Origin: Arthrobacter agilis
GTDB taxonomy: Bacteria > Actinomycetota > Actinomycetes > Actinomycetales > Micrococcaceae
Direction: 5' to 3'
DNA: 64,000 nucleotides
Assembly (NCBI RefSeq): GCF_030816075.1
Contig: NZ_JAUSXO010000001.1
Span: forward strand, 3,286,001-3,350,000
Under the pieces are notes generated by a model. It worked only from the letters and a program-made list of their open reading frames with translations. It made no database searches and was not told the origin of the DNA. How positions within the stretch are numbered: position 1 is the stretch's first letter; every line of letters begins with the position of its first letter. Shown one piece after another: positions 30,295-39,755 of the stretch. The translations under genes and the position numbers were made by a program.

Positions 30295-31736
30295 GGTGTG
30301 CTCCCCTGGGATTCGGGCTGGTCACTCCACCATCGGCGGAGCTTGGCTTCGGCCTCAGCGGGCTCGTGCGGCCCGTGCTCCATCCGTTCCTCGAGGAGGT
30401 AGCGGTAGGCACGGCCCACGACGGGGCCGGGTCGGATGCCGAGGAGCGTCATGATCTGCTCGCCGTCGAGGTCGGGCCGGATGGCATCCAGTTCCTCCTG
30501 CTCGGCGAGCGCCGCGATCCTCGCCTCGAGGTCGTCGTACGCGAAGGAGAGGCGCTCGGCCTTCCGGCGGTTACGGGTGGTGACATCGGAGCGGGTCAGG
30601 CGGTGGAGCCGCTCGAGGAGGGGACCGGCGTCGCTGACGTATCGGCGCACGGCGGAATCGCTCCACCCGGCTTCCCCGTAGCCGTAGAACCGCATGTGCA
30701 GTTCCACCAGCCGTGCGACGGCCTTGACGGTGTCGTTGTCGAACCGCAGCGCCCTGAGCCTTCTGGCGGTGAGCTTCGCACCGACGGCGTCGTGGTGGCG
30801 GAAGCTCACGGCACCCCCCGGCTCGAACTTCCGGGTGGCGGGCTTGCCGATGTCATGCAGGAGCGCGGCCAGCCGCAGGACGACGTCGGGTCCCGGCACG
30901 GGGCCGTCGTCGCCCGTCTCGAGGGCGCAGGCCTGGCGCAGGACCGTCAACGAGTGCTGGTAGACGTCCTTGTGCCGGTGGTGCTCGTCCGTCTCGAGGC
31001 GCAGCGCGGCGACCTCCGGCAGCACGTGCTCGGCGAGCCCGCTGTCCACCATCAGGTCGATCCCGGCGTCGGGCGCCTCGCCCCGGAGCAGTTTGACCAG
31101 TTCGTCGCGCACGCGCTCCGCGGAGATGATCGAGATCCGTTCGGCCATGGCCGCCATGGCCTCCGAGACCTCGGGGGCCACCGTCACCCCCAGCTGGGAC
31201 GCGAAGCGCGCGGCGCGCATCATGCGCAGCGGATCGTCGGAGAACGACGACGACGGCGTGCCCGGCGTGCGCAGGACCCCGGCGTGGAGGTCGCGCACCC
31301 CGCCGAAGAGGTCCACGAGTTCGAGGGAGGGCAGCCTGAGCGCCATCGCGTTGATGGTGAAGTCGCGGCGGACCAGATCGTCCTCGAGGCTCGTACCGAA
31401 GGCGACCGTCGGGTTCCTGGACGCAGGATCGTAGGCCTCGGCCCGGTAGGTGGTGATCTCGATCTGGTAGCCGTCCTTGCGGAGCCCGATCGTGCCAAAG
31501 GCACGGCCGATCTCCCAGAAGGTGTCGGCCCAGCGCCTGATGAGCGCGACGATCCGGTCCGGGTCCGCGTCCGTGGTGAAATCGAGGTCCGGCGACACCC
31601 TGCCGAGGAACAGGTCGCGCACCGGCCCCCCGACGAGCGAGAGCTCATGCCCTGCGGCGTCGAAAAGTTCGCCCACCTCGAGGACCACGGGAGGAAGGGG
31701 TGCGGTGAGGGTCGAAGTGTCCAGCAGGTGCGCCAT
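30291..31736 (-). CDS. cca: CCA tRNA nucleotidyltransferase
   Basis: Adds or repairs the 3' CCA of tRNAs; both tRNA genes in this window lack an encoded CCA, so the enzyme is needed. 481 residues. The class II polymerase head has VGGPVRDLFLGRVSPDLDFT (metal-binding DxD) and RDFTINAMALR. An HD phosphohydrolase domain follows with LLHDIGKPATRKF and FRHHDAVG. It ends in a 4-bp overlap with the histidine phosphatase. It diverges from the NUDIX gene. Confidence 0.96.
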   Translation of the reverse strand: MAHLLDTSTLTAPLPPVVLEVGELFDAAGHELSLVGGPVRDLFLGRVSPDLDFTTDADPDRIVALIRRWADTFWEIGRAFGTIGLRKDGYQIEITTYRAEAYDPASRNPTVAFGTSLEDDLVRRDFTINAMALRLPSLELVDLFGGVRDLHAGVLRTPGTPSSSFSDDPLRMMRAARFASQLGVTVAPEVSEAMAAMAERISIISAERVRDELVKLLRGEAPDAGIDLMVDSGLAEHVLPEVAALRLETDEHHRHKDVYQHSLTVLRQACALETGDDGPVPGPDVVLRLAALLHDIGKPATRKFEPGGAVSFRHHDAVGAKLTARRLRALRFDNDTVKAVARLVELHMRFYGYGEAGWSDSAVRRYVSDAGPLLERLHRLTRSDVTTRNRRKAERLSFAYDDLEARIAALAEQEELDAIRPDLDGEQIMTLLGIRPGPVVGRAYRYLLEERMEHGPHEPAEAEAKLRRWWSDQPESQGSTP

Positions 31737-31867
31737 AGTCCCTTAAGGGTGCCAGATCGGCGCCGGTTTCCCACACCGCGTACAGCCCCGCGCGGATGCT
31801 GTACGAACGCGCGGGCGACGCGTCACGCCGTCATCGGCGCTCCTGAAAGATCGTTAGAGTGGACTGC

Positions 31868-32398
31868 ATGGACCGACCCGTTCCAAGTGCTCCCAAGCGC
31901 ACTCCCTTGACTGTGTCAATGGGAACCACGGGTATGCCTGCCGTGCAGCACCAGCTGCCCACGGTGGAGGAGGTGTCTGCCGGCGGGATCGTCGTGGACA
32001 CCACGAGGGAGACGCTCGACGTCGCCATCATCGCGCGCCTGAACCGCGGCGGCCGCCTCGAGTGGTGCCTGCCGAAGGGCCACCCGGAAGGCGTGGAGAA
32101 CAGCGAGGAAGCCGCTGTCCGGGAGATCGCCGAGGAGACCGGGATAGAGGGCAGGATCGTCTCCGCCCTCGGCAGCATCGACTACTGGTTCACCGTCAGC
32201 GGGCACCGGGTGCACAAGACGGTCCACCATTTCCTGCTCATCGCCACCGGTGGTTACCTCACCATCGAGAACGACCCGGACCACGAGGCGGTCGACGTCG
32301 CCTGGGTCCCCCTGCAGGAGCTCGGACGGAAGCTGTCATTCCCCAACGAACGCCGGATCGCGGATCTCGCCCGCGAGGTCCTCCCCGAGCACCTCTGA
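31868..32398 (+). CDS. NUDIX hydrolase
   Basis: 176 residues from ATG 31868. The Nudix box GHPEGVENSEEAAVREIAEE (then TGI) is complete, so the metal-dependent pyrophosphatase activity should be intact; the substrate is unknown. A TTAGAGT element at 31853-31859 is a plausible -10 close to the start, which would make the mRNA leaderless or nearly so. It precedes murJ by about 60 bp in the same direction, and this order (cca divergent from NUDIX-murJ) is common in actinobacteria. Confidence 0.9.
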   Translation: MDRPVPSAPKRTPLTVSMGTTGMPAVQHQLPTVEEVSAGGIVVDTTRETLDVAIIARLNRGGRLEWCLPKGHPEGVENSEEAAVREIAEETGIEGRIVSALGSIDYWFTVSGHRVHKTVHHFLLIATGGYLTIENDPDHEAVDVAWVPLQELGRKLSFPNERRIADLAREVLPEHL

Positions 32399-32459
32399 GC
32401 CCCCGCGCTCCGCTGCGTCGCGCGTCGTCGTCCGCCCGTGGATGAGACGATGGAGAACG

Positions 32460-34208
32460 ATGTCTGACACCAACACAGCCTCGACCCCCCTGCAGGATGC
32501 CGGCCGGACCGTCGGTGATCCCTCTGCTCCGCGGAGCGGGTCCACCGCACGCTCGAGCGCCATCATGGCGGCCGGCACGCTCGTCTCCCGGATCCTCGGC
32601 CTGGTCCGGGTGGCGCTCCTCGCCACCGCGATCGGCGCCACGGGCCAGGTGTCGGATCTCTTCACCTCGGCGAACAACCTGCCGAACTTCATCTACCTGA
32701 TGCTCGCGGGCGGCGTGTTCAACGCCGTGCTCGTGCCGCAGATCATCCGCGCCAGCCGCCAGCCGGACCGCGGAGCGGACTACGTCAGCCGGCTCCTCAC
32801 CCTCGCCGCCGCCGCCCTGCTCGTCCTGACCGTGCTCGTGACCCTCGCGGCCCCGGTCATCGTGGCCCTGACGACGAGTTTCACGGGGGCCAATCTCGCC
32901 CTGACCACCGCCTTCGCGTACTGGTGCCTGCCACAGATCTTCTTCTACGGCATGTACGCGGTGACCGGGCAGATCCTCAACGCCAACGGCTCCTTCGGCC
33001 CCTACATGTGGGCGCCCGTCGTCAACAACATCGTGTCCATCGCCTTCCTGGCGGTCTTCATCGTGCTGATGGGAGGCGAGCAGGTCGAGCGGCACAGCCC
33101 CGATACCTGGACCTCGGCGCAGACACTGCTCCTCGCGGGCGGCACCACGCTCGGCATCGTCATCCAGGCGCTCGTGCTGTTCATCCCGCTCAAGCGCCTG
33201 AACCTGGGTCTGCGACCGAAGTTCGGTGTCCGCGGAACGGGGCTGGGCCGCACCGGCAAGCTCGCGTCCGTCACGATCGTCACCATGCTCATCGGCAACG
33301 GCCTGTACCTCGTGAACCAGCGCGTCGCCACCATCGCCTCCGATGCCCGGCCGAGGTTCCTCGCGCAGGATCCGCCGGTGCAGATCGCAGGATCCACGAA
33401 CCTCGAGTTCGGCGCGATGGTGTACCAGCTGCCGCACGCGGTGATCGCCCTGTCGCTGGCCACGGTCATGTTCAACCAGCTGTCCTCCGCGCACGCCGAC
33501 GGCGATCTCCCGAGTGTCCGCGCCACCCTGTCCCAGGGCCTGCGCATCATCGGTGTCGCAACGGTGTTCGGCGCAGCAGCCCTGCTCACCTTCGCCGGCC
33601 CCCTCGGCATGCTGTTCAGCGAGTCACCGGAAAGTGCGGCCATCAACGGTGTGATCATCGCGCTCCTCGCCGTGGGAGCACCGTTCCTCAGTGCCAACTT
33701 CTTCCTGAACCGGGTGTTCTATGCGAGCGAGGACGTGAAGACCCCGCTCAAGATCCAGCTCATCCTGTCCATCGTCGGCGTGGTGCTCGCCCTGGCGGCA
33801 GGGATGTTCGACCCGCGGCTCATCGTGCCGATGCTCGCCATTGCATACTCCGTCGGCAATATGATCGCCGTCGTCGTCAGTCACGTCTTCCTCACCCGCA
33901 CCATCGGACGGTACGGCGCGGGGCACGTCTTCGACGTCCATGTGCGACTCACCATCGCAGGCATCGTCGCTGCCCTGGCAGGCACGGCCCTGAATCTGGC
34001 GTTCGGCGGGTACGACGCCACGGGCTTCGTCTGGCAGTCCAAACTCAACGCCGTCGTCGTCCTCGTGCTGGGCGGACTGGTGATGTCGGCCGTCTACCTG
34101 GGGATGCTGAAACTGCTCCGGATCACCGAACTGAGCGAGTTCATGCAGCCCCTTCTCGCGAGATTCCGCCGGAGCGGCGCTGGGCCGTCCAGCCCGGGAA
34201 ACGTGTGA
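32460..34208 (+). CDS. murJ: Lipid II flippase MurJ (MviN)
   Basis: Flips the peptidoglycan precursor lipid II across the membrane. 582 residues with about 14 hydrophobic segments. The start region MAAGTLVSRILGLVRVALLA and the loop QVSDLFTSANNLPNFIYLML are typical of MurJ. It has GGAGA before the ATG at 32460; the open frame further upstream belongs to the shadow of the NUDIX gene. Unlike the mycobacterial MviN, it has no C-terminal pseudokinase; that part appears as the next gene. Confidence 0.95.
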   Translation: MSDTNTASTPLQDAGRTVGDPSAPRSGSTARSSAIMAAGTLVSRILGLVRVALLATAIGATGQVSDLFTSANNLPNFIYLMLAGGVFNAVLVPQIIRASRQPDRGADYVSRLLTLAAAALLVLTVLVTLAAPVIVALTTSFTGANLALTTAFAYWCLPQIFFYGMYAVTGQILNANGSFGPYMWAPVVNNIVSIAFLAVFIVLMGGEQVERHSPDTWTSAQTLLLAGGTTLGIVIQALVLFIPLKRLNLGLRPKFGVRGTGLGRTGKLASVTIVTMLIGNGLYLVNQRVATIASDARPRFLAQDPPVQIAGSTNLEFGAMVYQLPHAVIALSLATVMFNQLSSAHADGDLPSVRATLSQGLRIIGVATVFGAAALLTFAGPLGMLFSESPESAAINGVIIALLAVGAPFLSANFFLNRVFYASEDVKTPLKIQLILSIVGVVLALAAGMFDPRLIVPMLAIAYSVGNMIAVVVSHVFLTRTIGRYGAGHVFDVHVRLTIAGIVAALAGTALNLAFGGYDATGFVWQSKLNAVVVLVLGGLVMSAVYLGMLKLLRITELSEFMQPLLARFRRSGAGPSSPGNV

Positions 34209-34258
34209 CCGACCGGTAGCATGGGTAGAAATCAGCCATGGTCCGCCGGGAGGAACAC

Positions 34259-35752
34259 GTGCCAGAAGCAGTAGACGTCGGATCAGTGCTGGGCGGGCGC
34301 TACAAGGTGACCGCCTACGTGCTGGCATCTGCTGAGAGGGACCTCGTACTCGACGGCATGGACCAGGTGCTCAACCGGCCCGTCAGCATCCTCGTCGCCT
34401 CGGCCGGGAATGCCTCCCAGGTCGCAGCGAGTGCGCGCGAACTCGCCACGGGTGACCGGAACGGGAACATCCAGGTCCTCGACCTCGGCATCACCGAGTC
34501 GGGCACCTATCTGGTCACCAATCGTGCGCCCGCGGCGGACATGCTCGATCTGATCGTGCAGCAGGAGGCACCGGTCGAGGACGCGCCGTACATCGAGCCG
34601 TTCTTCACCGACACCCTCGGCTCGGAGATCTTCGGTGGCCCACGGTCCACGGAGCCGGAGACGTACGACGACCATGAGGACTACGACGACGTCCGTCACC
34701 ACAGGAAGCCCCGCCTCTCCGGCCTGACACGGCGCTTCGGCCGGCAGGGCTCGCAGGACGCAGAGCAGGACGAGACCTCCGACGTCCCCGTCGCAGCCGA
34801 GCCTGTGGCGGAGCGCCGGCCGAGCTCCCATCTCGTTCCTCCACCCCCCAGCCAGCGGCCCGGTGGAGCGTCGTCCGCCGTCGGCGACTCCCGCGATCAC
34901 GAGGACCCCCAGCCGGCGCGAGCCACGGCCGGTGCCGGCGCGGCAGCGGCCGCTTCCGGCGGAGCGGCCCAGCGCCCTGCACGGGCCGCCTCACTCTTCC
35001 CGCTGTCCGAGCACCGCGAGGACCCCGATGCGTACGACGGGGACGACGACTACGACGGGCCGGAGGACGAGGACGGCGGTGGACGCAAGTTCACCCGGGT
35101 ACTCGTGGGCGTGGTGCTCAGCATCGTGCTGGTCGTCGCCGTCGTGCTGGCGGCGACACAGCTGGGGTCCATCTTCGGGAACCCGGTCGCCGATGGCGGG
35201 AGCGAACCCTCGACCAGCGCACCGGCAACCGAGGAGCCGACGACGGCGCCGACGACGGCCGCCGCGACAACCGAGCCCGCCGCAGCCCCCGAACCCGTGG
35301 TGTCCGGGATCACCCGTGTGGTGCCGGACAACCAGGGGCTCGACGCGGCGAACGACACGAACCTCCCCCTGATCATCGACGGCAACCCTGCGACCTTCTG
35401 GGGCAACCAGGTGTACGCGAGCGATACCTTCGGCGGACTGGCGTCCAGCCTGGCGCTGGTCGTGGAGCTCGAGGAGGAATCGGCGATCTCGCAGGTCTCC
35501 ATTGATCAGGTCAACGGTGCGGGCGGCAGCTTCTCGGTACTCGTCAACGATCAGCCGACCCTCGAGGGTGCACAGCAGATCGCGCAGGGCGGGTTCACTG
35601 CGCCCACCGTGACCCTCCCCATCCCGGCCGGTACCGACGGCCCGCAGACGGGGCGATTCGTGATCGTCAACTTCACACAGTTGCCGAGGCTCTTCAACAT
35701 CCAGGCCCAGTATCCCTTCGGTCTTCGGATCGCGGAGATCCGGGTCGGCTGA
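34259..35752 (+). CDS. Pseudokinase-like / TM / discoidin-like protein (split MviN C-terminal part)
   Basis: 497 residues. Residues 1-110 resemble the N-lobe of Ser/Thr kinases (VGSVLGGRYKVTAYVLASAE), but there is no HRD or DFG motif, so no kinase activity is expected. A long charged, Pro/Ala-rich linker follows, then one membrane segment (about 280-300, VLVGVVLSIVLVVAVVLAAT), a Thr/Ala/Glu-rich spacer and an extracellular beta-rich domain with DGNPATFWGN, like discoidin/F5-8C carbohydrate-binding domains. In M. tuberculosis the same parts are fused to MviN. It likely modulates MurJ or anchors wall-synthesis partners. GTG start with GGGAGGA at 34248-34254, 50 bp after murJ. Confidence 0.8.
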   Translation: MPEAVDVGSVLGGRYKVTAYVLASAERDLVLDGMDQVLNRPVSILVASAGNASQVAASARELATGDRNGNIQVLDLGITESGTYLVTNRAPAADMLDLIVQQEAPVEDAPYIEPFFTDTLGSEIFGGPRSTEPETYDDHEDYDDVRHHRKPRLSGLTRRFGRQGSQDAEQDETSDVPVAAEPVAERRPSSHLVPPPPSQRPGGASSAVGDSRDHEDPQPARATAGAGAAAAASGGAAQRPARAASLFPLSEHREDPDAYDGDDDYDGPEDEDGGGRKFTRVLVGVVLSIVLVVAVVLAATQLGSIFGNPVADGGSEPSTSAPATEEPTTAPTTAAATTEPAAAPEPVVSGITRVVPDNQGLDAANDTNLPLIIDGNPATFWGNQVYASDTFGGLASSLALVVELEEESAISQVSIDQVNGAGGSFSVLVNDQPTLEGAQQIAQGGFTAPTVTLPIPAGTDGPQTGRFVIVNFTQLPRLFNIQAQYPFGLRIAEIRVG

Positions 35753-35918
35753 TCGCAGGACAACTCCCTGGACGATCGTCCACACCGCGATCGGCTGTGC
35801 CCGGGCACGTCCCACCGGCGGAATATCCGCGCACGTGGGGCCGTTGAGGGAAGTGTCCGCCGGTACAGCCCGACCCGGCCGTAGCAGCGCATGAGAAGAC
35901 AGAAAGGTCTTTCGAAAC

Positions 35919-36977
35919 GTGACAACGCAAACCGATGTCCAGTTGGACACGCCCACTGCAGGAAGCCCTTCCGGGGAGCCGAAGGTCCATGACGTCGTCA
36001 TCGTCGGATCCGGCCCTTCCGGCTACACCGCCGCGGTCTACACCGCCCGCGCGAACCTGAGGCCGATCCTCATCGCGAGTTCGGTCAAGGCCGGCGGTGA
36101 ACTGATGAACACCACCGACGTGGAGAACTTCCCGGGATTCGCGGACGGCGTCATGGGTCCCGACCTCATGGAGCAGTTCGAGAAGCAGGCGCGCCGTTTC
36201 GGCACGGAGATCCTGTACGAGGATGTCGTCGCGGCAGAGCTTTCCGGTGACATTAAGAAGCTGACCATCGCTACTGGTGAGGAGTTCCTCGCACGGGCCG
36301 TCATCATCTCAACGGGTTCCGAGTACCGGGAGATCGGCCTGGAGGACGAGAAGCGACTGTCCGGCCACGGCGTCAGCTGGTGCGCGACCTGCGACGGTTT
36401 CTTCTTCCGCGATCAGGACATCGCCGTCGTGGGCGGTGGCGATTCCGCGATGGAGGAGGCGCTGTTCCTGACGAAGTTCGCGCGATCCGTGACCGTGATC
36501 CACCGCCGTGACACCCTTCGCGCCTCGAAGATCATGCAGGACCGCGCGTTCGCCCACGAGAAGATCCGCTTCCTGTGGAACTCCGAAGTGGTCGGCATCC
36601 ACGGCACCGACAAGGTGACGGGCCTCAAGGTGGCGAGCACCGTCGACGGAACCACGAGCGACGTGACCGTCACCGGTGTCTTCGTCGCGATCGGCAACGA
36701 CCCGCGCGTGGACCTCGTGAAGGACCAGCTCGAGCTGACAAGCGAGGGCACCATCGCGGTTCAGGGCCGCACGTCCAAGACCTCGCTCGCCGGCGTCTTC
36801 GCTGCAGGCGACGTGATCGACCCGACCTACCGCCAGGCCATCACGGCCTCCGGCAGCGGCTGCGTCGCAGCACTCGATGTCGAGCACTACCTTGCAGACA
36901 CCGTCAATCTCGCAGAGACCGCCGCGCGGGTGCCCACGCCACCGGCCGAGGCCGTCTCCGAAACAGCGTCCCTCTGA
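35919..36977 (+). CDS. trxB: Thioredoxin reductase
   Basis: Flavoenzyme that reduces thioredoxin with NADPH. 352 residues. FAD motif VGSGPSGYTAAVYTARANL, redox-active CATCDG, NADPH motif VVGGGDSAMEEALFL, and the C-terminal FAAGDVIDPTYRQAITASGSG. About 20 residues precede the FAD motif and about 25 extra follow the core. GTG start. It is followed 25 bp later by trxA, so the pair is co-transcribed. Confidence 0.97.
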   Translation: MTTQTDVQLDTPTAGSPSGEPKVHDVVIVGSGPSGYTAAVYTARANLRPILIASSVKAGGELMNTTDVENFPGFADGVMGPDLMEQFEKQARRFGTEILYEDVVAAELSGDIKKLTIATGEEFLARAVIISTGSEYREIGLEDEKRLSGHGVSWCATCDGFFFRDQDIAVVGGGDSAMEEALFLTKFARSVTVIHRRDTLRASKIMQDRAFAHEKIRFLWNSEVVGIHGTDKVTGLKVASTVDGTTSDVTVTGVFVAIGNDPRVDLVKDQLELTSEGTIAVQGRTSKTSLAGVFAAGDVIDPTYRQAITASGSGCVAALDVEHYLADTVNLAETAARVPTPPAEAVSETASL

Positions 36978-37002
36978 TCGACCAACCACAAGGAGCAATG
37001 CA

Positions 37003-37329
37003 ATGAGCAACGCAAAGGATGTGACCGACGCGTCGTTCGACGCCGACGTCCTGCAGTCCAGCAAGCCAGTGATCGTCGACTTCTGGGCGGAATGGTGCGG
37101 CCCCTGCCGCATGCTCTCACCGATCCTCGACGACATCGCCGCGGAGCACGCGGAGAAGGTCGACGTCGTCAAGGTGAACGTGGACGACAACCCGGCGATC
37201 GCTGCCAAGTACGGCATCACCTCGATCCCCGCTGTCTATGTGTTCCAAGGCGGCGAGGTCGCAGCCACCTCCATCGGCGCGAAGCCGAAGCAGGTGCTCG
37301 AGCAGGAGTTCGCAGCATTCATCAACTGA
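37003..37329 (+). CDS. trxA: Thioredoxin
   Basis: 108-residue cytosolic thiol-disulfide reductant with active site WAEWCGPCRML and the cis-Pro loop ITSIPAVYVFQGG. The ATG at 37003 has AAGGAG upstream (36990-36995). It is the substrate of the TrxB encoded just before it. A strong intrinsic terminator follows within 20 bp, ending the murJ-trxA block. Confidence 0.97.
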   Translation: MSNAKDVTDASFDADVLQSSKPVIVDFWAEWCGPCRMLSPILDDIAAEHAEKVDVVKVNVDDNPAIAAKYGITSIPAVYVFQGGEVAATSIGAKPKQVLEQEFAAFIN

Positions 37330-37344
37330 TCTGAGGTTGATCTG

Positions 37345-37380
37345 AAGGGCCCGTCGATTTCGACGGGCCCTTCTTTCGTT
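37345..37380 (+). terminator. Intrinsic terminator after trxA
   Basis: Perfect 12-bp stem AAGGGCCCGTCG / CGACGGGCCCTT with loop ATTT, followed by the T-rich CTTTCGTT. Confidence 0.9.
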
Positions 37381-37589
37381 AGCGGTGGCCATAGAAGACT
37401 CGTGTGCTCATGGACCCGGAGTCTCCGATGCTTCGGACGGAGGCAGCATCGCCAGAATGCTCGAGGACAGCGGGCGAGGTCTCCGTGCCCTGGAGGACGT
37501 TCAGCCGCAGTGGACCGATGGAGGGCGCTGACTATCCCTGAGGGGCAGGTCTTGCTGTCTGTGCCGTCCGGCATCGCTTTGGTCGGTTC

Positions 37590-37603
37590 GTTTCACGTGA
37601 AAC
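37590..37603. other. parS site 1
   Basis: GTTTCACGTGAAAC, the palindromic core of the bacterial ParB-binding site parS. Confidence 0.92.
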
Positions 37604-37961
37604 TGAGTATTCGTCGCACTCGAACCCTGGCACTGCTGCTGGCGAAGTGTCGATTCCGGAGTTGCGCCGTCATGCCGGTCAGGGGAGATGATCAGGAGGT
37701 CCAGGGGCGCGGTCCGCGTCTACGATTGGCACACGGATGCGGCGGGTGGACGGAGGGCAAGGGGATGTGGTCCCCCCGGCGAGCGGCGAAGGAGGCGTGT
37801 CGGACGACTTATCAACGTCCCAGAGTTCATTCCCGCCTCAGGCCGGTCGCGATCGAGCAGTTGAAGCGCCACAATGAAGGGTGGGTACCGTGAGGAGCGA
37901 CAGCGACGTATCTCTAGCCCGTAAGCTTGTCAGATCGGACCGCAGGAGCGGCGCCCGGACC

Positions 37962-37975
37962 GTTTCACGTGAAAC
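37962..37975. other. parS site 2
   Basis: Exact 14-bp core GTTTCACGTGAAAC. Confidence 0.92.
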
Positions 37976-38470
37976 GTCCCTTCCACATACCCGCTTCTGA
38001 GCGCCGACCGCCGGACCGGCCTCCAACACCCTGCGGGTAGTCCTCCGACCCCACAGGATGCTCTTGACTCCGAACCGGGGGAAGGACGAAGTCACTACGA
38101 CCCTCAGCGTGAGCAAAGGTGCTTCTTCACCGCCCTCGGCTCTCGAGCACAGCGAACGCGAGCGGACACCGAGCCGCTTCGGTAGGTGCGGTCGACGAGC
38201 TGCCGAAGCTTAGTTGGAATCTTCGAGCAATGGGGGAATCGCGCTGATCAGCGAAAGCCTCGAAGCCTACCCGTGTACGGATCCGAATCCGCACGCGAGC
38301 CGCATCCAGGTGGACCGCCATTCTCCTTTCGGCGCAGAGTCCTCGGATCCTGACCCCTTCGGTGGCCTGGCTCCCTACCGATCGCCTCGTACAAACAGCC
38401 GGCGTATCCGAAGCGGGAGTCGTGGCGAAGCAGCAGGGCACGTTGACCAGGAGGTAGCCGATTTCGACAG

Positions 38471-38484
38471 GTTTCACGTGAAAC
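38471..38484. other. parS site 3
   Basis: Exact 14-bp core GTTTCACGTGAAAC. Confidence 0.92.
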
Positions 38485-38906
38485 GCGAACGGAGGTGCTG
38501 CTCACAAATCTTGGGCGTGTTCCCGAACCGCCCACAACCCATCTCCGAACTGTCTGGTCCTCATCGGACGCAACGGGCACAACTACGTCTGCGTCTCAAG
38601 AGCCCTTGGTGGTCGCACTGACGATCCCGATCGAGCCACGAGCCAGTCGCGCGTCTCCGTCCACAGAACGAAGCCCGGCGGATCCGGCCTGTACACAACG
38701 CAACATCCTGATAGGGGGAATACGCTCGTGCGCACAGGCGGGACCGTCCGCCGCCTACCGCTCGATTGCCAGGATCTCGGTGCGGTTCTTCTGAGCTCCT
38801 ACGCTCGGACGGAAAGCGCCCCTCGCTCCATCCTTTTTGGAGTTGATAGTCCGCAGAGGGACAGAAAGAAGACGAAATGTAGCGGGACATCTCCCGGAGT
38901 CGAAAG

Positions 38907-38920
38907 GTTCCACGTGAAAC
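38907..38920. other. parS site 4 (one mismatch)
   Basis: GTTCCACGTGAAAC, one change from the core in the left half; probably a weaker ParB site. Confidence 0.8.
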
Positions 38921-39184
38921 ACCCCTCGGCTTGGGAGGCGGCGAGTGACGTTCCGAGAGAGGAGTCGCGCAATCGCGCCAGCATTCGCGAACGGAAGGAT
39001 CGAAGAGGCCAGTGCCAAACCTGGGATCGTCTTGAGACAACCTATATTTCAGACTTGGCTGACGAGACCCCGATCCCGATGCCGACCAGCTGATGCGATC
39101 GAAGGGGCCGTGTCGAGTGCGCGAAAGATTGTCGAACTGACCGCGAAATATCGATCTCCGTAGCGGAACCACAAGCTCCGGACC

Positions 39185-39198
39185 GTTTCACGTGAAAC
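39185..39198. other. parS site 5
   Basis: Exact 14-bp core GTTTCACGTGAAAC. Confidence 0.92.
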
Positions 39199-39462
39199 CA
39201 GCATTCAAGCAGGCAGCCGTCTTCTTGCACCCGCACTGCCGGCAGTTCGCCCAGCAGCCTGGGTAAGAAAAGTACCCTCAAGATCCAGATGCGCATCGCC
39301 GCTCCACGAAGTGGCGAGATCGGCACCGACCTACGGTGGGACGTGACGGTGCTGTGGGTCAGGTTGCGGAGGCAAGACCAAATTTCAGTGTCCCTAGGGC
39401 AGCGAAGGTGTGGCCAAGCTCTATAGGCAGCCAAACCCGACCGTCTGTTGATCCTCCCCTGT

Positions 39463-39476
39463 GTTTCACGTGAAAC
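39463..39476. other. parS site 6
   Basis: Exact 14-bp core GTTTCACGTGAAAC, with the consensus T before it. Confidence 0.92.
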
Positions 39477-39707
39477 TGCTCCTTGAGCTCGACCCATCCG
39501 CTGCGGGATGAGCCCAACACCGAGCTGCAGCGGAACGCGAAGCCATCAGGTGCGCGGAATCTTCGGGACGATTGACCAGTTCCGATAGCTCGCCTCTTCA
39601 AATCGAACATCCGAACTATGGCCTCTGGCAGCCACATTAGAAGAGCCTCGAGCAGGAGGTCATCGACCGAACCACCAGATCCCAATCACCGCGGCTGTCT
39701 CGGAAAT

Positions 39708-39747
39708 AGGAAGGGGCCGTGTTTCACGTGAAACACGGCCCCTTCCT
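39708..39747. terminator. 40-bp perfect palindrome: parB terminator containing parS site 7
   Basis: Both arms match perfectly over 20 bp each, with no loop. The centre (39720-39735) is the full 16-bp parS TGTTTCACGTGAAACA; the outer arms are AGGAAGGGGCCG and its complement. It starts 8 bp past the parB stop, so in RNA it would form a strong hairpin that can end the parA-parB transcript. One element thus seems to serve as both terminator and centromere site. Confidence 0.85.
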
Positions 39748-39755
39748 CCGACTGC

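Larger units (their letters stand above)
37381..39707. other. Gene-poor parS region between trxA and parB
   Basis: About 2.3 kb with no credible coding sequence. Open frames exist on both strands, but they encode Arg/Ser/Pro-rich strings without domains, lack ribosome sites and show no G/C preference at third positions. Base composition is by eye lower in GC than the flanks (for example 39001-39060 has 30 G/C of 60). It carries six parS or near-parS sites at intervals of about 280-510 bp. In mycobacteria the corresponding interval holds cwlM and another gene; no trace of them is readable here. I read it as a ParB loading zone. Confidence 0.75.

Noticed and set aside
37402-39685. Open frames of 60-200 codons in the parS region
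   Set aside because: No ribosome sites, no domains, no third-position G/C preference; several begin or end inside parS.
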